A stretch of 64,000 bases of DNA, from NCBI RefSeq assembly GCF_001427865.1, contig NZ_LMHH01000001.1, positions 1,116,001 through 1,180,000 of the forward strand, written 5' to 3'. Under the pieces are notes generated by a model, which was given only the letters and a program-made list of their open reading frames with translations, did no database searches and was not told the origin of the DNA. The position numbers were made by a program, and so were the translations under genes. The DNA comes from Altererythrobacter sp. Root672 (GTDB lineage: Bacteria; Pseudomonadota; Alphaproteobacteria; Sphingomonadales; Sphingomonadaceae). Shown in pieces: positions 8,518 through 16,367 of the stretch (its first letter is position 1; the number at the start of each line of letters is the position of its first letter).

Positions 8518-9623
8518 GCGGACTGCTCGATCGTTATCGCGCGCTCGTAGCTGCGGGCGAGCTCCGCCCGGACCCCGCGCAAAAGGCTGCGGCTGAACGG
8601 CTGGTGGCCCTTCAACGCGACCTGGAGAGAGTTCCGTCCCGAGGCTTGCTTGGCCGGTTTTTTGCCCGCCCAAAGCTCCCCAAGGGTGTTTATCTCTGGG
8701 GCGGCGTGGGTCGCGGCAAGTCCATGCTGATGGACCTGTTCCACGAAACCCTGGCGATCGGGGACAAGCGGAGGGTTCACTTCCACGCCTTCATGATCGA
8801 GGTCCACCAGCGCTTGCGCGAAGCGCGCATGACCGAAAGCGGCGATCCGATCCCGCAAGTCGCGGAAGCGCTCGCACAAGACCTGCGCTGCCTCGCCTTC
8901 GACGAAATGGTCGTCAACAACAGCGCCGACGCCATGATCATGAGCCGACTGTTCAAGGCGCTCATCTGCGACGAGGGCGTCACCGTGGTCACGACCTCCA
9001 ACCGCCCTCCCCGCGACCTCTACAAGGACGGCCTCAACCGCGAGCATTTCCTTCCGTTCATCGCTCTGATCGAGCAGCAGCTGGACGTGATTGAGCTCAA
9101 CGGGCCCGTCGACTATCGGCTCGAACGCCTGGGCGGGATGAGCACCTGGTATTGTCCGGCCAATGGGCACGCGACCGCGCACTTGCGCGAGGCGTTCTTT
9201 CGCCTGACCGACTATCCGCCCGAGGATGCGGAGCATGTTCCGTCCGCTGAGCTCGACGTCGGTGGTGGACGAATGCTCCGTGTGCCGAAGAGCCTCAAGG
9301 GCGTCGCCGTGTTCAGCTTCAAACGCCTGTGTGGCGAAGCGCGCGGTGCAGCAGACTATCTGGCGGTAGCTCAGACCTATCACACCGTAATCGTGGTCGG
9401 CATCCCGATCATGGGCCCCGAGATGCGCAACGAAGCCGCACGTTTCGTGACGCTGATCGACGCGCTTTACGAGAACAAGGTCAAGCTGCTCGCTTCGGCA
9501 GCGGCCAAGCCCGAAGCCCTCTACCCAGCGGGCGACGGTCGGTTCGAGTTCGATCGCACAGTGAGTCGGCTCAAGGAAATGCAGAGCGCTGACTATCTGG
9601 CGGAGGGCCACGGCGAGGTGTAG
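8514..9623 (+). CDS. zapE: Cell division ATPase ZapE (AFG1-like), apparent CTG start
   Basis: AFG1/ZapE P-loop ATPase, 369 aa if started at the CTG that overlaps the sdhB stop (CTGA). In E. coli ZapE helps Z-ring constriction; mitochondrial Afg1 acts in respiratory protein turnover. Visible motifs: Walker [15 protein letters not shown], the family-typical [10 protein letters not shown], Walker [10 protein letters not shown], sensor region [18 protein letters not shown]. Homologues usually begin close to the residues [18 protein letters not shown] found here, just after the CTG. No ATG, GTG or TTG exists near that point in frame; the next ATG upstream (8244) is deep inside sdhB. GGAG precedes the CTG by about 9 nt. 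Function is secure; the start codon is inferred. Confidence 0.9.
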   Translation: MSGLLDRYRALVAAGELRPDPAQKAAAERLVALQRDLERVPSRGLLGRFFARPKLPKGVYLWGGVGRGKSMLMDLFHETLAIGDKRRVHFHAFMIEVHQRLREARMTESGDPIPQVAEALAQDLRCLAFDEMVVNNSADAMIMSRLFKALICDEGVTVVTTSNRPPRDLYKDGLNREHFLPFIALIEQQLDVIELNGPVDYRLERLGGMSTWYCPANGHATAHLREAFFRLTDYPPEDAEHVPSAELDVGGGRMLRVPKSLKGVAVFSFKRLCGEARGAADYLAVAQTYHTVIVVGIPIMGPEMRNEAARFVTLIDALYENKVKLLASAAAKPEALYPAGDGRFEFDRTVSRLKEMQSADYLAEGHGEV

Positions 9624-9656
9624 GTTCCCACAAAGACAGTTGCGGGGGAGAATGAA

Positions 9657-9977
9657 ATGCTTGTCGTAACCACCGAGAATGTGGCGAGTTATCGTACGGT
9701 CGAGACGATCGGCCAAGTCTTCGGCGTGGTCGTTCGAAGCCGCGGGCTCGGCGGCAATGTCGTCGCCGGATTGCGTTCGCTGGTGGGTGGCGAAATCAAG
9801 GAATACACGTCGCTGGTGGAAGACACACGGCGTCAGGCGATCGACCGTTTGGTCATGAATGCCCAACTTATGGGCGCCGACGCGGTGGTCATGATGCGCT
9901 TCGATTCCGGCTCGATCGGCCAGACGATGAACGAAGTCGTCGCCTATGGCACAGCGGTGAAGCTGGAGCGGGCATGA
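9657..9977 (+). CDS. YbjQ family protein (DUF74)
   Basis: A 106-aa protein of the YbjQ/DUF74 family, small soluble proteins that form ring-shaped oligomers and are called putative heavy-metal-binding proteins; their role is not established. Visible family features: the opening MLVVTTENV and the middle VVRSRGLGGNVVAGLRSLVGGEIKEYT, then the helix AIDRLVMNAQLMGADAVVMMRFD. GGGGGAG is 6 nt before the ATG. The last four bases overlap the start of the next gene (ATGA), so the pair is likely translated together. Confidence 0.88.
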   Translation: MLVVTTENVASYRTVETIGQVFGVVVRSRGLGGNVVAGLRSLVGGEIKEYTSLVEDTRRQAIDRLVMNAQLMGADAVVMMRFDSGSIGQTMNEVVAYGTAVKLERA

Positions 9978-10300
9978 GCCCCAATGCCCGCCTTGCGGCC
10001 TTCGTCGTGGGCGCACTGGCGGTCGCTGGGGGCACCTTGATGACGATGGCTGGTGGTGGCCCAGGGTTATGGTTGTTGATCACTGGCGCCGTGATCATCG
10101 CCAGCTTGGCGCTCGAAGGCCGCTACGGCCGGCCTGGGGCACCGACTGATGTGCCGCCAACGGCGTGGCAACTGACCAACGAGCGCTTCGTCGATCACGA
10201 GACCGGGCAACTGCTTGAAGTCTGGATCGATCCCCTGACCGGAGAGCGTCGTTACGAGCCCGCCGGGCGCGATCCTCGACTGCCCGGCTCAGGGTCTTGA
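9974..10300 (+). CDS. Hypothetical small membrane protein
   Basis: A 108-aa protein with two adjacent hydrophobic segments near the N-terminus (LAAFVVGALAVAGGTLMTMA and GLWLLITGAVIIASLAL) and a polar C-terminal half with DHETGQLLEVWIDPLTGERRYEP. The tail could be cytoplasmic or periplasmic. No family recognised. It overlaps the YbjQ gene by 4 bp (ATGA), which ties it to that gene; membrane proteins beside DUF74 genes may be partners, but this is inference. The reading frame is strongly supported by the overlap. Confidence 0.7.
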   Translation: MSPNARLAAFVVGALAVAGGTLMTMAGGGPGLWLLITGAVIIASLALEGRYGRPGAPTDVPPTAWQLTNERFVDHETGQLLEVWIDPLTGERRYEPAGRDPRLPGSGS

Positions 10301-10370
10301 ACAGCGCCATGAGCCACCACATCTATTTGTCATTCCGGCGGTAACTCCCCGCCGAGGTGGATTACCAGAC

Positions 10371-11069
10371 ATGATTGAAATCCGTCCGTTCGCCGATTTG
10401 GCGCACCGCAACCACGGCTGGCTCGACACCCGTTTTCACTTCAGCTTCGCCGACTACCACGATCCCGACCGCATGGGCTGGGGCCGTATCCGCGTGTGGA
10501 ATGACGACCTGATCGCGCCCAAGAACGGCTTCCCGCCGCATCCCCATCGCGACATGGAGATCATCACCTTCGTCAGGAACGGAGCGATCACCCACAAGGA
10601 CAGCCTGGGTAACACCGGCCGCACCGGCGCAGGTGACGTGCAGGTCATGAGCGCGGGTACCGGCGTCACGCACGCCGAATACAACCTCGAGGACGAGGAT
10701 ACCTCGCTGTTCCAGATCTGGATCATGCCCGACCGCGCTGGAGAGGCACCCGACTGGGGTCAACGCGAGTTCCCGCGCGGCGACCGTGCAGGTCGTTGGG
10801 AGATACTGGCGAGCGGCGATCCGGAAGGCGACGGCTCCCTGCCCATCCGCAGCGACGCGAAAATCCTCGCCGCCACGCTACCTGCGGGAGAGACCGTGAC
10901 CTATGAGGCCGCCCCTTGGCGCCACCAATACCTCGTGGCCACAGGCGGGCGGATCCGCATCAACGGTCAGGAAGCCAACCCGCGGGACGGCATTGCCATC
11001 ACCGGCGAGGAAGCGATCACCGTCGAGGCGATCGAAGACGCCGAACTGGTGTTGGTCGACGCCCGCTGA
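10371..11069 (+). CDS. Pirin family protein
   Basis: A 232-aa bicupin of the pirin family; some members are quercetin dioxygenases, others affect metabolism or stress responses. The N-terminal cupin holds the metal ligands in FPPHPHRDMEIIT, the His of NGAITHKDS and the Glu of VTHAEYN. The C-terminal cupin is shorter (ETVTYEAAPWRHQYLVATGG) with no full metal site, as is common. Length is normal. It sits alone on the plus strand, convergent with the RpfF-like gene 15 bp away. The true substrate cannot be told from sequence. Confidence 0.93.
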   Translation: MIEIRPFADLAHRNHGWLDTRFHFSFADYHDPDRMGWGRIRVWNDDLIAPKNGFPPHPHRDMEIITFVRNGAITHKDSLGNTGRTGAGDVQVMSAGTGVTHAEYNLEDEDTSLFQIWIMPDRAGEAPDWGQREFPRGDRAGRWEILASGDPEGDGSLPIRSDAKILAATLPAGETVTYEAAPWRHQYLVATGGRIRINGQEANPRDGIAITGEEAITVEAIEDAELVLVDAR

Positions 11070-11084
11070 GCGGGCGCAGTAGCA

Positions 11085-12047
11085 TCAGGCGGCTTTGTTG
11101 CCGACGCGCTGCTGAGCCCGTGTCAGCCGGCCCATGACCTTGAGGTCTCCATCAGTGAGCTGGAGCGCCGCGTCGGCCCATAGGTCAACGATGCGCTTCA
11201 GCTCCAGGAGGTCGATCGGGCTGGCCACTCGCATAGCCTTGCGGGCATTGACGAGGCCCGGGTGGCGCCGTTCTGACTTCTGGATGAAGTCCTCGCAGGC
11301 GGCCACGCCCTCGCCGTCTTCGGCCAGGTAGTGGACGATCCCGAGGTCGTACATCTCTTCAGCCGTATAAGTCCGGTTCGAAAGGATCAGTCGGTCCGCC
11401 ATGGCACTGCCGAGCTTGCGCGAGAGGATCGCGTGGGCGCCCATTCCGGGGAACAGCCCGAACAGGATCTCCGGCAAGCCGAAGGTCGCGCTGCGTTCGG
11501 CGATGATGTGGTCGAAGGACAGCAAGGCTTCGAACCCGCCACCCAGAGCCGCGCCTTGCACAAGACCGATAGTCAACATCGGCAGGTCGAGCGCGTTCAT
11601 GTTGCGGTGAAGGATTTCGACGCAACGATAGCCATAACGGGCGAGCCCGTCGCGGTCGCGATTGCGGATCAGGCGTTCGAACAGCTCAAGGTCGCCACCG
11701 AAACAGTAGACGCCCGGCGCGCGGCTGCCCAGGATGAGGTAGCGCAGCGGAGCCTGGCCCGAGCCGAAATTCTCGACAATCAGCCTTTGCCAATCTTCGA
11801 AATCGTGCAGCATCGAGGGCGTAAAGCTGGGACGGCCGTCCGGACGCATGAAAGTCCAGAGGGCGGCCTGATTACCTTGGTAAAGTACATCGAGTTCGGA
11901 CAACTCGAACAGTTGCCGATCAATACGAAGGTGCCTGCTACTTTCCTGGACAAGACGTTCTTCGCCCGGCCCGAAGCCGATAACGCTATCGTCAGATTCA
12001 GAGAGGCTTTCGTTCAAACGATCTAGCTGGCTTGACAGCCGATCCAT
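11085..12047 (-). CDS. RpfF-like crotonase, candidate DSF synthase
   Basis: A 320-aa crotonase-fold enzyme that resembles RpfF, the Xanthomonas enzyme that dehydrates 3-hydroxyacyl-ACP and releases a cis-2-unsaturated fatty acid signal (DSF). Both key glutamates of that family are present: E173 in ALGGGFEALLS and E193 in LPEILFGLFPGMG, 20 residues apart as in RpfF. Other shared stretches are FGGDLELFERLIR, CVEILHRNMNALDLP and TYTAEEMYDLGIV. The length also fits RpfF better than the roughly 260 aa of ordinary enoyl-CoA hydratases. GGGGG lies 7 nt before the ATG. It is downstream of the XrtA block on the same strand after a 170-bp gap. No RpfC or RpfG is visible in the window. The specific activity is inference. 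Confidence 0.78.
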   Translation of the reverse strand: MDRLSSQLDRLNESLSESDDSVIGFGPGEERLVQESSRHLRIDRQLFELSELDVLYQGNQAALWTFMRPDGRPSFTPSMLHDFEDWQRLIVENFGSGQAPLRYLILGSRAPGVYCFGGDLELFERLIRNRDRDGLARYGYRCVEILHRNMNALDLPMLTIGLVQGAALGGGFEALLSFDHIIAERSATFGLPEILFGLFPGMGAHAILSRKLGSAMADRLILSNRTYTAEEMYDLGIVHYLAEDGEGVAACEDFIQKSERRHPGLVNARKAMRVASPIDLLELKRIVDLWADAALQLTDGDLKVMGRLTRAQQRVGNKAA

Positions 12048-12104
12048 AAATTACCCCCATGCAACCCACTGGAGTGCCAGCGCTTTTGTTCGTTTTGAAT
12101 TGAC

Positions 12105-12120
12105 GTGATGCTATCATCAC
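12105..12120. promoter_or_regulatory. Perfect dyad upstream of the rpfF-like gene
   Basis: GTGATG-CTAT-CATCAC is a perfect 6-bp inverted repeat with a 4-bp centre, 58-73 bp before the rpfF-like start (12047, minus strand). The half-sites resemble CRP/FNR-type halves, but the GTGA-to-TCAC spacing is 8 bp, not the 6 of a standard CRP site. It could be an operator; the protein is unknown. Confidence 0.4.
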
Positions 12121-12188
12121 TTGTCTCATTGGCAACGAATTAATTGGCGGGGTTGATGGGTGCCCCCCGATGTTCCTAAAATGGCACA

Positions 12189-12220
12189 TGACGATAACTA
12201 CGTAGTATTACGTATCGTCA
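12189..12220. repeat. Nested inverted repeat at the amidotransferase 3' end
   Basis: TGACGATA (12189-12196) is inverted exactly as TATCGTCA (12213-12220). Between them is the perfect palindrome ACTACGTAGT (12197-12206). The right arm includes the stop codon of the amidotransferase gene. There is no T-tract on the minus-strand side, so it is not a typical terminator. It may be an mRNA 3' structure or a protein site upstream of the rpfF-like gene. Confidence 0.45.
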
Positions 12221-14116
12221 GGCGAAAATGCCCAAGCGGACCAATGATCGTTCCAGCATGAGCAGCTGCCAAAGTACGCGAGAATTGTCGGCCAGACCTG
12301 ACGAATGAGCCTCCACAAGGCCACCGAGAGCCGCCTTGTCGAACCACTCCGACCGCGCCAGCGCGCCATTCGTCGTCATAGCCTTTGCCTGGTTGGCCAG
12401 CGGGCCGCGCAGCCATTCCTTGATCGGAGTCACGAAGCCCTGCTTTGGCCGATACAGGATGTCATCGGGAAGGTACCGGCCCATGGCCTTCTTGAGCAGC
12501 CACTTGCCCTGCCCTCCGCGCACGCGCATCCGGTCAGGCAGTCCGGCGGCGAATTCTATCAGCCGATGATCGAGCAAGGGCTCGCGCGCTTCGAGGCTGA
12601 CGGCCATGCTCGTACGGTCGACTTTGGTCAGAATATCGCCGGGTAGCCAGAACTTCAGATCGGCATATTGCGCGCGATCGAGACCGGTTCGCGCCGGTGC
12701 CCGGTTCATCATGTCGATCACGGGCTGCTCGGCGCGGTAGCCGCCCAACGATCGCTGTAGCGCTGGAGCGTAGAGGCCGTCTCGAAGCATCGGCGGCACG
12801 ACCGAGAGGCCGAGTGCGTAGCCCGCCGCCCCGTCTCCGGCCAACGAGAGCAAAGTGGCTTTGGCTCGCAGCCGCTGTGGAGCCCAATCGGCCTTGGGAT
12901 AGATCCTGCCGAGCGGGCCGAGGACATTCCGTCGGAACGCCGCCGGAAGGAGGCTGCGCACTCGCTCCTCGTGGAAGTGAAATACCTGCCGACGGTAGCC
13001 GGCCATCGCCTCGTCAGCTCCATCGCCGGACAGGGCGACCGTCACACTCTCACGGGCGAGTTGGCAAACCCGCCAGGTCGGCAGAGCCGATGCGTCGGCA
13101 AAGGGCTCGTCGAACATTGCGGAAAGGGTGTCGAGGGCGTCGAAATCATCCGCGCTGACCTGCCGGGTGCGATGGTCGGTGCCGAACTTCTCGGCGATCT
13201 GGGCCGCGTAAGAGGTCTCGTCGACGGCAGCGACATCGAAACCGATCGTGCACGTCCGCACAGGATCGCGGCTAGCTTCGGCCAGCAGCGCGACCACGCT
13301 CGAGGAATCCACCCCGCCCGAAAGGAACGCGCCTAGGGGCACGTCGGCGACCATGCGGCTCGTCACGGCCTCGCGCAGGTGGTGCAGCAGCTCCGCCTCA
13401 AGGTCGCGCTCTGAACCACGGTGGCGTTCGGCGAAGCTCACGTCCCACCACTGGACGGGTGCAGTGGGAGGGCGATCATGCCTGAGCAGCCGGAAATGAC
13501 CGGCCGGAAGCTTCTCCACCCCCGCGAGAATAGAACGGTGATCGGGCACATAACCCCAGGTCAGGTAGTCCTCGATCGCCAGCGGATCGACCTCGCGGCG
13601 CAGTAGCGGGTGTGCCAGCAGGCCCTTGAGCTCCGAAGCGAAAGCGATGCTGCCGTCGGACAGAGGCGCCATGAACAGCGGCTTCACGCCCAGTCGATCG
13701 CGGGCGAGGAACAGCGACCGCTCGCGCAGATCGTAGAGCGCGAAGGCGAACATGCCGTGGAGGCGAGACAGGCAGTCGGTGCCCCAGCGCTTGTAGGCGG
13801 CGAGGATCACCTCGGTATCGCCGTTAGTCCGGAACTTGGCGCCAAGGCCTTCAAGTTCCTTCCGCAACTCGCGGAAGTTATAGATCTCGCCATTGAAGAC
13901 GATCACCGAGCGCCCGTCGGCGGAGAGCATCGGCTGGGGCGAACCTGCCAGGTCGATAATCGACAGCCGGCGGTGGCCGAGCCCTACTCCAGGCGCCGTC
14001 CAGACCCCCGAGCCGTCAGGTCCGCGATGGACAAGCGCGTCGCACATCCTTTCGACCCGCTTGGGATCGACCGGCTTGATCGTGCCGCAATGAAAAATCC
14101 CCGCGATCCCGCACAT
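12218..14116 (-). CDS. XrtA-system amidotransferase (asparagine-synthase-like)
   Basis: A 632-aa glutamine-dependent amidotransferase of the asparagine synthase type, matching the group called 'amidotransferase 1, exosortase A system-associated'. The N-terminal glutaminase starts MCGIAGIFH, with Cys2 as the nucleophile after Met removal, and has HRGPDGSGVW and FNGEIYNFRELR. The C-terminal synthetase domain has the PP-loop FLSGGVDSSSVVAL and a later GDGADEAMAGYRR. In such loci it probably amidates a sugar acid or an amino-acid-like part of the polysaccharide, not free aspartate; that is inference. It lies 12 bp downstream of xrtA and ends the long minus-strand block. Confidence 0.93.
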   Translation of the reverse strand: MCGIAGIFHCGTIKPVDPKRVERMCDALVHRGPDGSGVWTAPGVGLGHRRLSIIDLAGSPQPMLSADGRSVIVFNGEIYNFRELRKELEGLGAKFRTNGDTEVILAAYKRWGTDCLSRLHGMFAFALYDLRERSLFLARDRLGVKPLFMAPLSDGSIAFASELKGLLAHPLLRREVDPLAIEDYLTWGYVPDHRSILAGVEKLPAGHFRLLRHDRPPTAPVQWWDVSFAERHRGSERDLEAELLHHLREAVTSRMVADVPLGAFLSGGVDSSSVVALLAEASRDPVRTCTIGFDVAAVDETSYAAQIAEKFGTDHRTRQVSADDFDALDTLSAMFDEPFADASALPTWRVCQLARESVTVALSGDGADEAMAGYRRQVFHFHEERVRSLLPAAFRRNVLGPLGRIYPKADWAPQRLRAKATLLSLAGDGAAGYALGLSVVPPMLRDGLYAPALQRSLGGYRAEQPVIDMMNRAPARTGLDRAQYADLKFWLPGDILTKVDRTSMAVSLEAREPLLDHRLIEFAAGLPDRMRVRGGQGKWLLKKAMGRYLPDDILYRPKQGFVTPIKEWLRGPLANQAKAMTTNGALARSEWFDKAALGGLVEAHSSGLADNSRVLWQLLMLERSLVRLGIFA

Positions 14117-14128
14117 GAGGATGGACCG

Positions 14129-15145
14129 TTAGGTCAGTTGCCCGACGCGGTCCATCGCCGCGACGGTGACTGCCGTGGCAAACAAGACGAGCAGAACCGC
14201 TCGCCATCCGCCAACCTCGAGCCTCGCCAGGGCGGAAAGCAAAGGCGACGCCTCGATCGCCTGGGTATCGAGCAGTTGATCTTCGGGCGAACGGTCGAAG
14301 AACCGCCAGGAAGCCGCGAGCAGCCCACCCATGACGATCGCGAAGAAGACCCAACCGTAGACGATGTGATCAAACCCGGCGGCAAACTCCACGCCTTGGC
14401 TTTGCGCAACGTAGATCGTTCCCCAGGCTCGGACGCCGTTGGCGAGGATCGGAACGACTACCGCCGCCGTCATCCACGCGATGCGACGCTTAGGGCTGGC
14501 AAAGCAAAGATGCGCGACCAGAGCTCCAAGGGCGACCATCGCCACGAGGAACTTCACGCCCGAACAAGCTTCGGCCACCTCGAAGAGACCCGCCGGGGTG
14601 TCGATGAGTACGCCTTCGATTGTGGCCGGCACTCCGCTGGCATGCGTCAGACCGATGGCCAGCTTGGCGGTGATCGCCTGCAGCGCTGGCACGATCTCGT
14701 CACCGAAGGGCACGAGGAAAAGCATGTAGCCCAGCGGAAAGAGCAAGCCCGCGGTCACTCGGACCCCCAGAATGGTGGCAACGGCCGCCTGGAGCAGGAC
14801 AACGGCCCCTGACTGGCTGAAGAGGTTTATCCCCGCCGCGCTCCCTCCGGACCAGATCAGCAAGCCTGCGCCGAGCAAGGCGAAGCCGGGCCACCATCCT
14901 TTCGGGCCCAGACTGGACACTTCCGACCAGCGCGTGCCGACGAGCCAGGCGATGATCGGAGGAACGAGCAGGATGTGGTTGTAGGTCGAGACGTCCCACC
15001 ACTGGTGCGCCATCTCGGCCCAGTCCGCCCGCGTCAGCGCAATCAGTCCGGTCCAGGCAATGGCCAATTGCAGCAATGGAGCACGCCAGGCCTGGGGTAG
15101 CGCTCGCGATGGGCTCACTCTCGGCAGGATTGCTTCACGCGGCAT
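14129..15145 (-). CDS. xrtA: Exosortase A
   Basis: Polytopic membrane cysteine transpeptidase, 338 aa, that cuts and sorts PEP-CTERM proteins in bacteria making exopolysaccharide. Around eight hydrophobic segments run through the chain. The catalytic triad is visible: C194 in VAEACSGVKFL, R239 in ANGVRAWGTI and H260 in GFDHIVYGWVFF. The C-terminus ends with another membrane segment (AVLLVLFATAVTVAAM). The start MPREAIL was chosen because the upstream extension lies inside the glycosyltransferase gene; the two genes overlap by 11 bp. This is the marker gene of the locus. No substrate protein with a PEP-CTERM tail was found in the window. Confidence 0.95.
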   Translation of the reverse strand: MPREAILPRVSPSRALPQAWRAPLLQLAIAWTGLIALTRADWAEMAHQWWDVSTYNHILLVPPIIAWLVGTRWSEVSSLGPKGWWPGFALLGAGLLIWSGGSAAGINLFSQSGAVVLLQAAVATILGVRVTAGLLFPLGYMLFLVPFGDEIVPALQAITAKLAIGLTHASGVPATIEGVLIDTPAGLFEVAEACSGVKFLVAMVALGALVAHLCFASPKRRIAWMTAAVVVPILANGVRAWGTIYVAQSQGVEFAAGFDHIVYGWVFFAIVMGGLLAASWRFFDRSPEDQLLDTQAIEASPLLSALARLEVGGWRAVLLVLFATAVTVAAMDRVGQLT

Positions 15146-16367
15146 GGCGCCGCCTGCTGCGATCACGCGGACGGCCGACGATCGCCGGTAGCGGCTCGAG
15201 CATCGCGCGCCAGCTCCGCTGCTCCACCACGACATCGCGCGCAGCAGCGCCCATGCGTGACGCCCGTTCGCGGTCTGAGAGCAAATCCAACGCACGGCTG
15301 GCGATTTCCTGGTCGGTGTCGGCAACCGCAAAATGTGTACCGTCGACGCCCGGCAATCCCGTCGCCGCCGCGGTTGTCAGAACGACAGGGCGGGCCATCG
15401 CCATGGCCTCCAGCACCTTGTTTTGAACCCCACGTGCGATGGTCAGAGGGGCGAGTACCACGCCTGCTCCAGACAGAAACGGGCGAACGTCGGGAACCTC
15501 GCCCCATACACGCGATCGGCACACGCCGTCTTTAGCGAGGAGCTCAGGCGCCGGCGACCGCCCGACTATGTGGAGGCGGGCTTCAGGCATGGAGGACAAA
15601 ATCCGCGGCATGATGCAATCGATCATGCGAAGGGCCGCGTCGACGTTGGGCGGGTAGTCCATCTGCCCGGTGAAGACGATGTTTGCGCCCCCTTCACAGA
15701 GCGCGGGGTGAGCCCGCACCCGCCCCGGATTGAAAGCCGTCGCGTCGATGCCATTGCCCAATGCCGAGATATTGCCCTGCACGTCGGCGGGCAGTCGCGA
15801 AGCCAGCAAGGCCGCCTCTGCCTCACTCACCAACAAGGTGTGCGTCGCTTGCGCTGCCAGGCGAGCCTCTTCCACCCGCAGCAACCGGGCCTCGCGGGTA
15901 TTGACCCACCGCATCGGCATGGGCTTCTCAGCGGAATAGGCCTCGAACTTGGCGGAATCGACATCAACCAGATCGACCACGAGCCGTCCGCCCCAATCCT
16001 TCGGCACGTACTGCCCCATCTGCCCCGAGAAGACGTAGATCGTATCGATGTCGGTCGTGGCCAGCATACGCCTAACCCACCGCGCCAGTTCGTAGTGATG
16101 GAAGGCTTTGAGGCTCACCGGCTTCGCCGCGCAGAGCGCCTCGAAGCCAGCCAGCGGCAGCGGCTTGGTCCGCGCCGGCATGCAATAGCCGGTGCTGACA
16201 CGAGCCAGCTCCATTTCGCCGGCCTTGTCGGTCGCGGTATCCGCCAGGCAGCCGACATAGACAGGACCCAGGTTCGACAGGGCCTTGAGGATGTGGTGCG
16301 AGCGGATCTTGTCCCCACGGTCGGGTGGGAACGGTACGCGGTGGGCCAGGAAAAGGATGCCGCTCAT
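15135..16367 (-). CDS. XrtA-associated glycosyltransferase (GT4 type)
   Basis: A 410-aa GT-B-fold glycosyltransferase of the PEP-CTERM/XrtA-associated family. The N-terminal domain opens with ILFLAHRVPFPPDRGDKIRSHH, typical of this group. The C-terminal nucleotide-sugar domain has NIVFTGQMDYPPN and the donor-binding block PFLSGAGVVLAPLTIARG followed by NKVLEAMAMARPVV with its conserved Glu. It should add a sugar to the lipid-linked repeat unit on the cytoplasmic side. The start overlaps the stop of the FemAB gene by 4 bp (ATGA). Donor sugar unknown. Confidence 0.92.
   Translation of the reverse strand: MSGILFLAHRVPFPPDRGDKIRSHHILKALSNLGPVYVGCLADTATDKAGEMELARVSTGYCMPARTKPLPLAGFEALCAAKPVSLKAFHHYELARWVRRMLATTDIDTIYVFSGQMGQYVPKDWGGRLVVDLVDVDSAKFEAYSAEKPMPMRWVNTREARLLRVEEARLAAQATHTLLVSEAEAALLASRLPADVQGNISALGNGIDATAFNPGRVRAHPALCEGGANIVFTGQMDYPPNVDAALRMIDCIMPRILSSMPEARLHIVGRSPAPELLAKDGVCRSRVWGEVPDVRPFLSGAGVVLAPLTIARGVQNKVLEAMAMARPVVLTTAAATGLPGVDGTHFAVADTDQEIASRALDLLSDRERASRMGAAARDVVVEQRSWRAMLEPLPAIVGRPRDRSRRRHAA

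Noticed and set aside
11085-12047. Ordinary beta-oxidation enoyl-CoA hydratase
   Set aside because: Length and surrounding residues fit RpfF better, though both share the crotonase fold and the two glutamates; the point remains open until a tree is made.
12105-12120. Standard CRP or FNR site
   Set aside because: The GTGA-to-TCAC gap is 8 bp and the TGAT-to-ATCA gap is 6 bp; neither fits the usual spacing.
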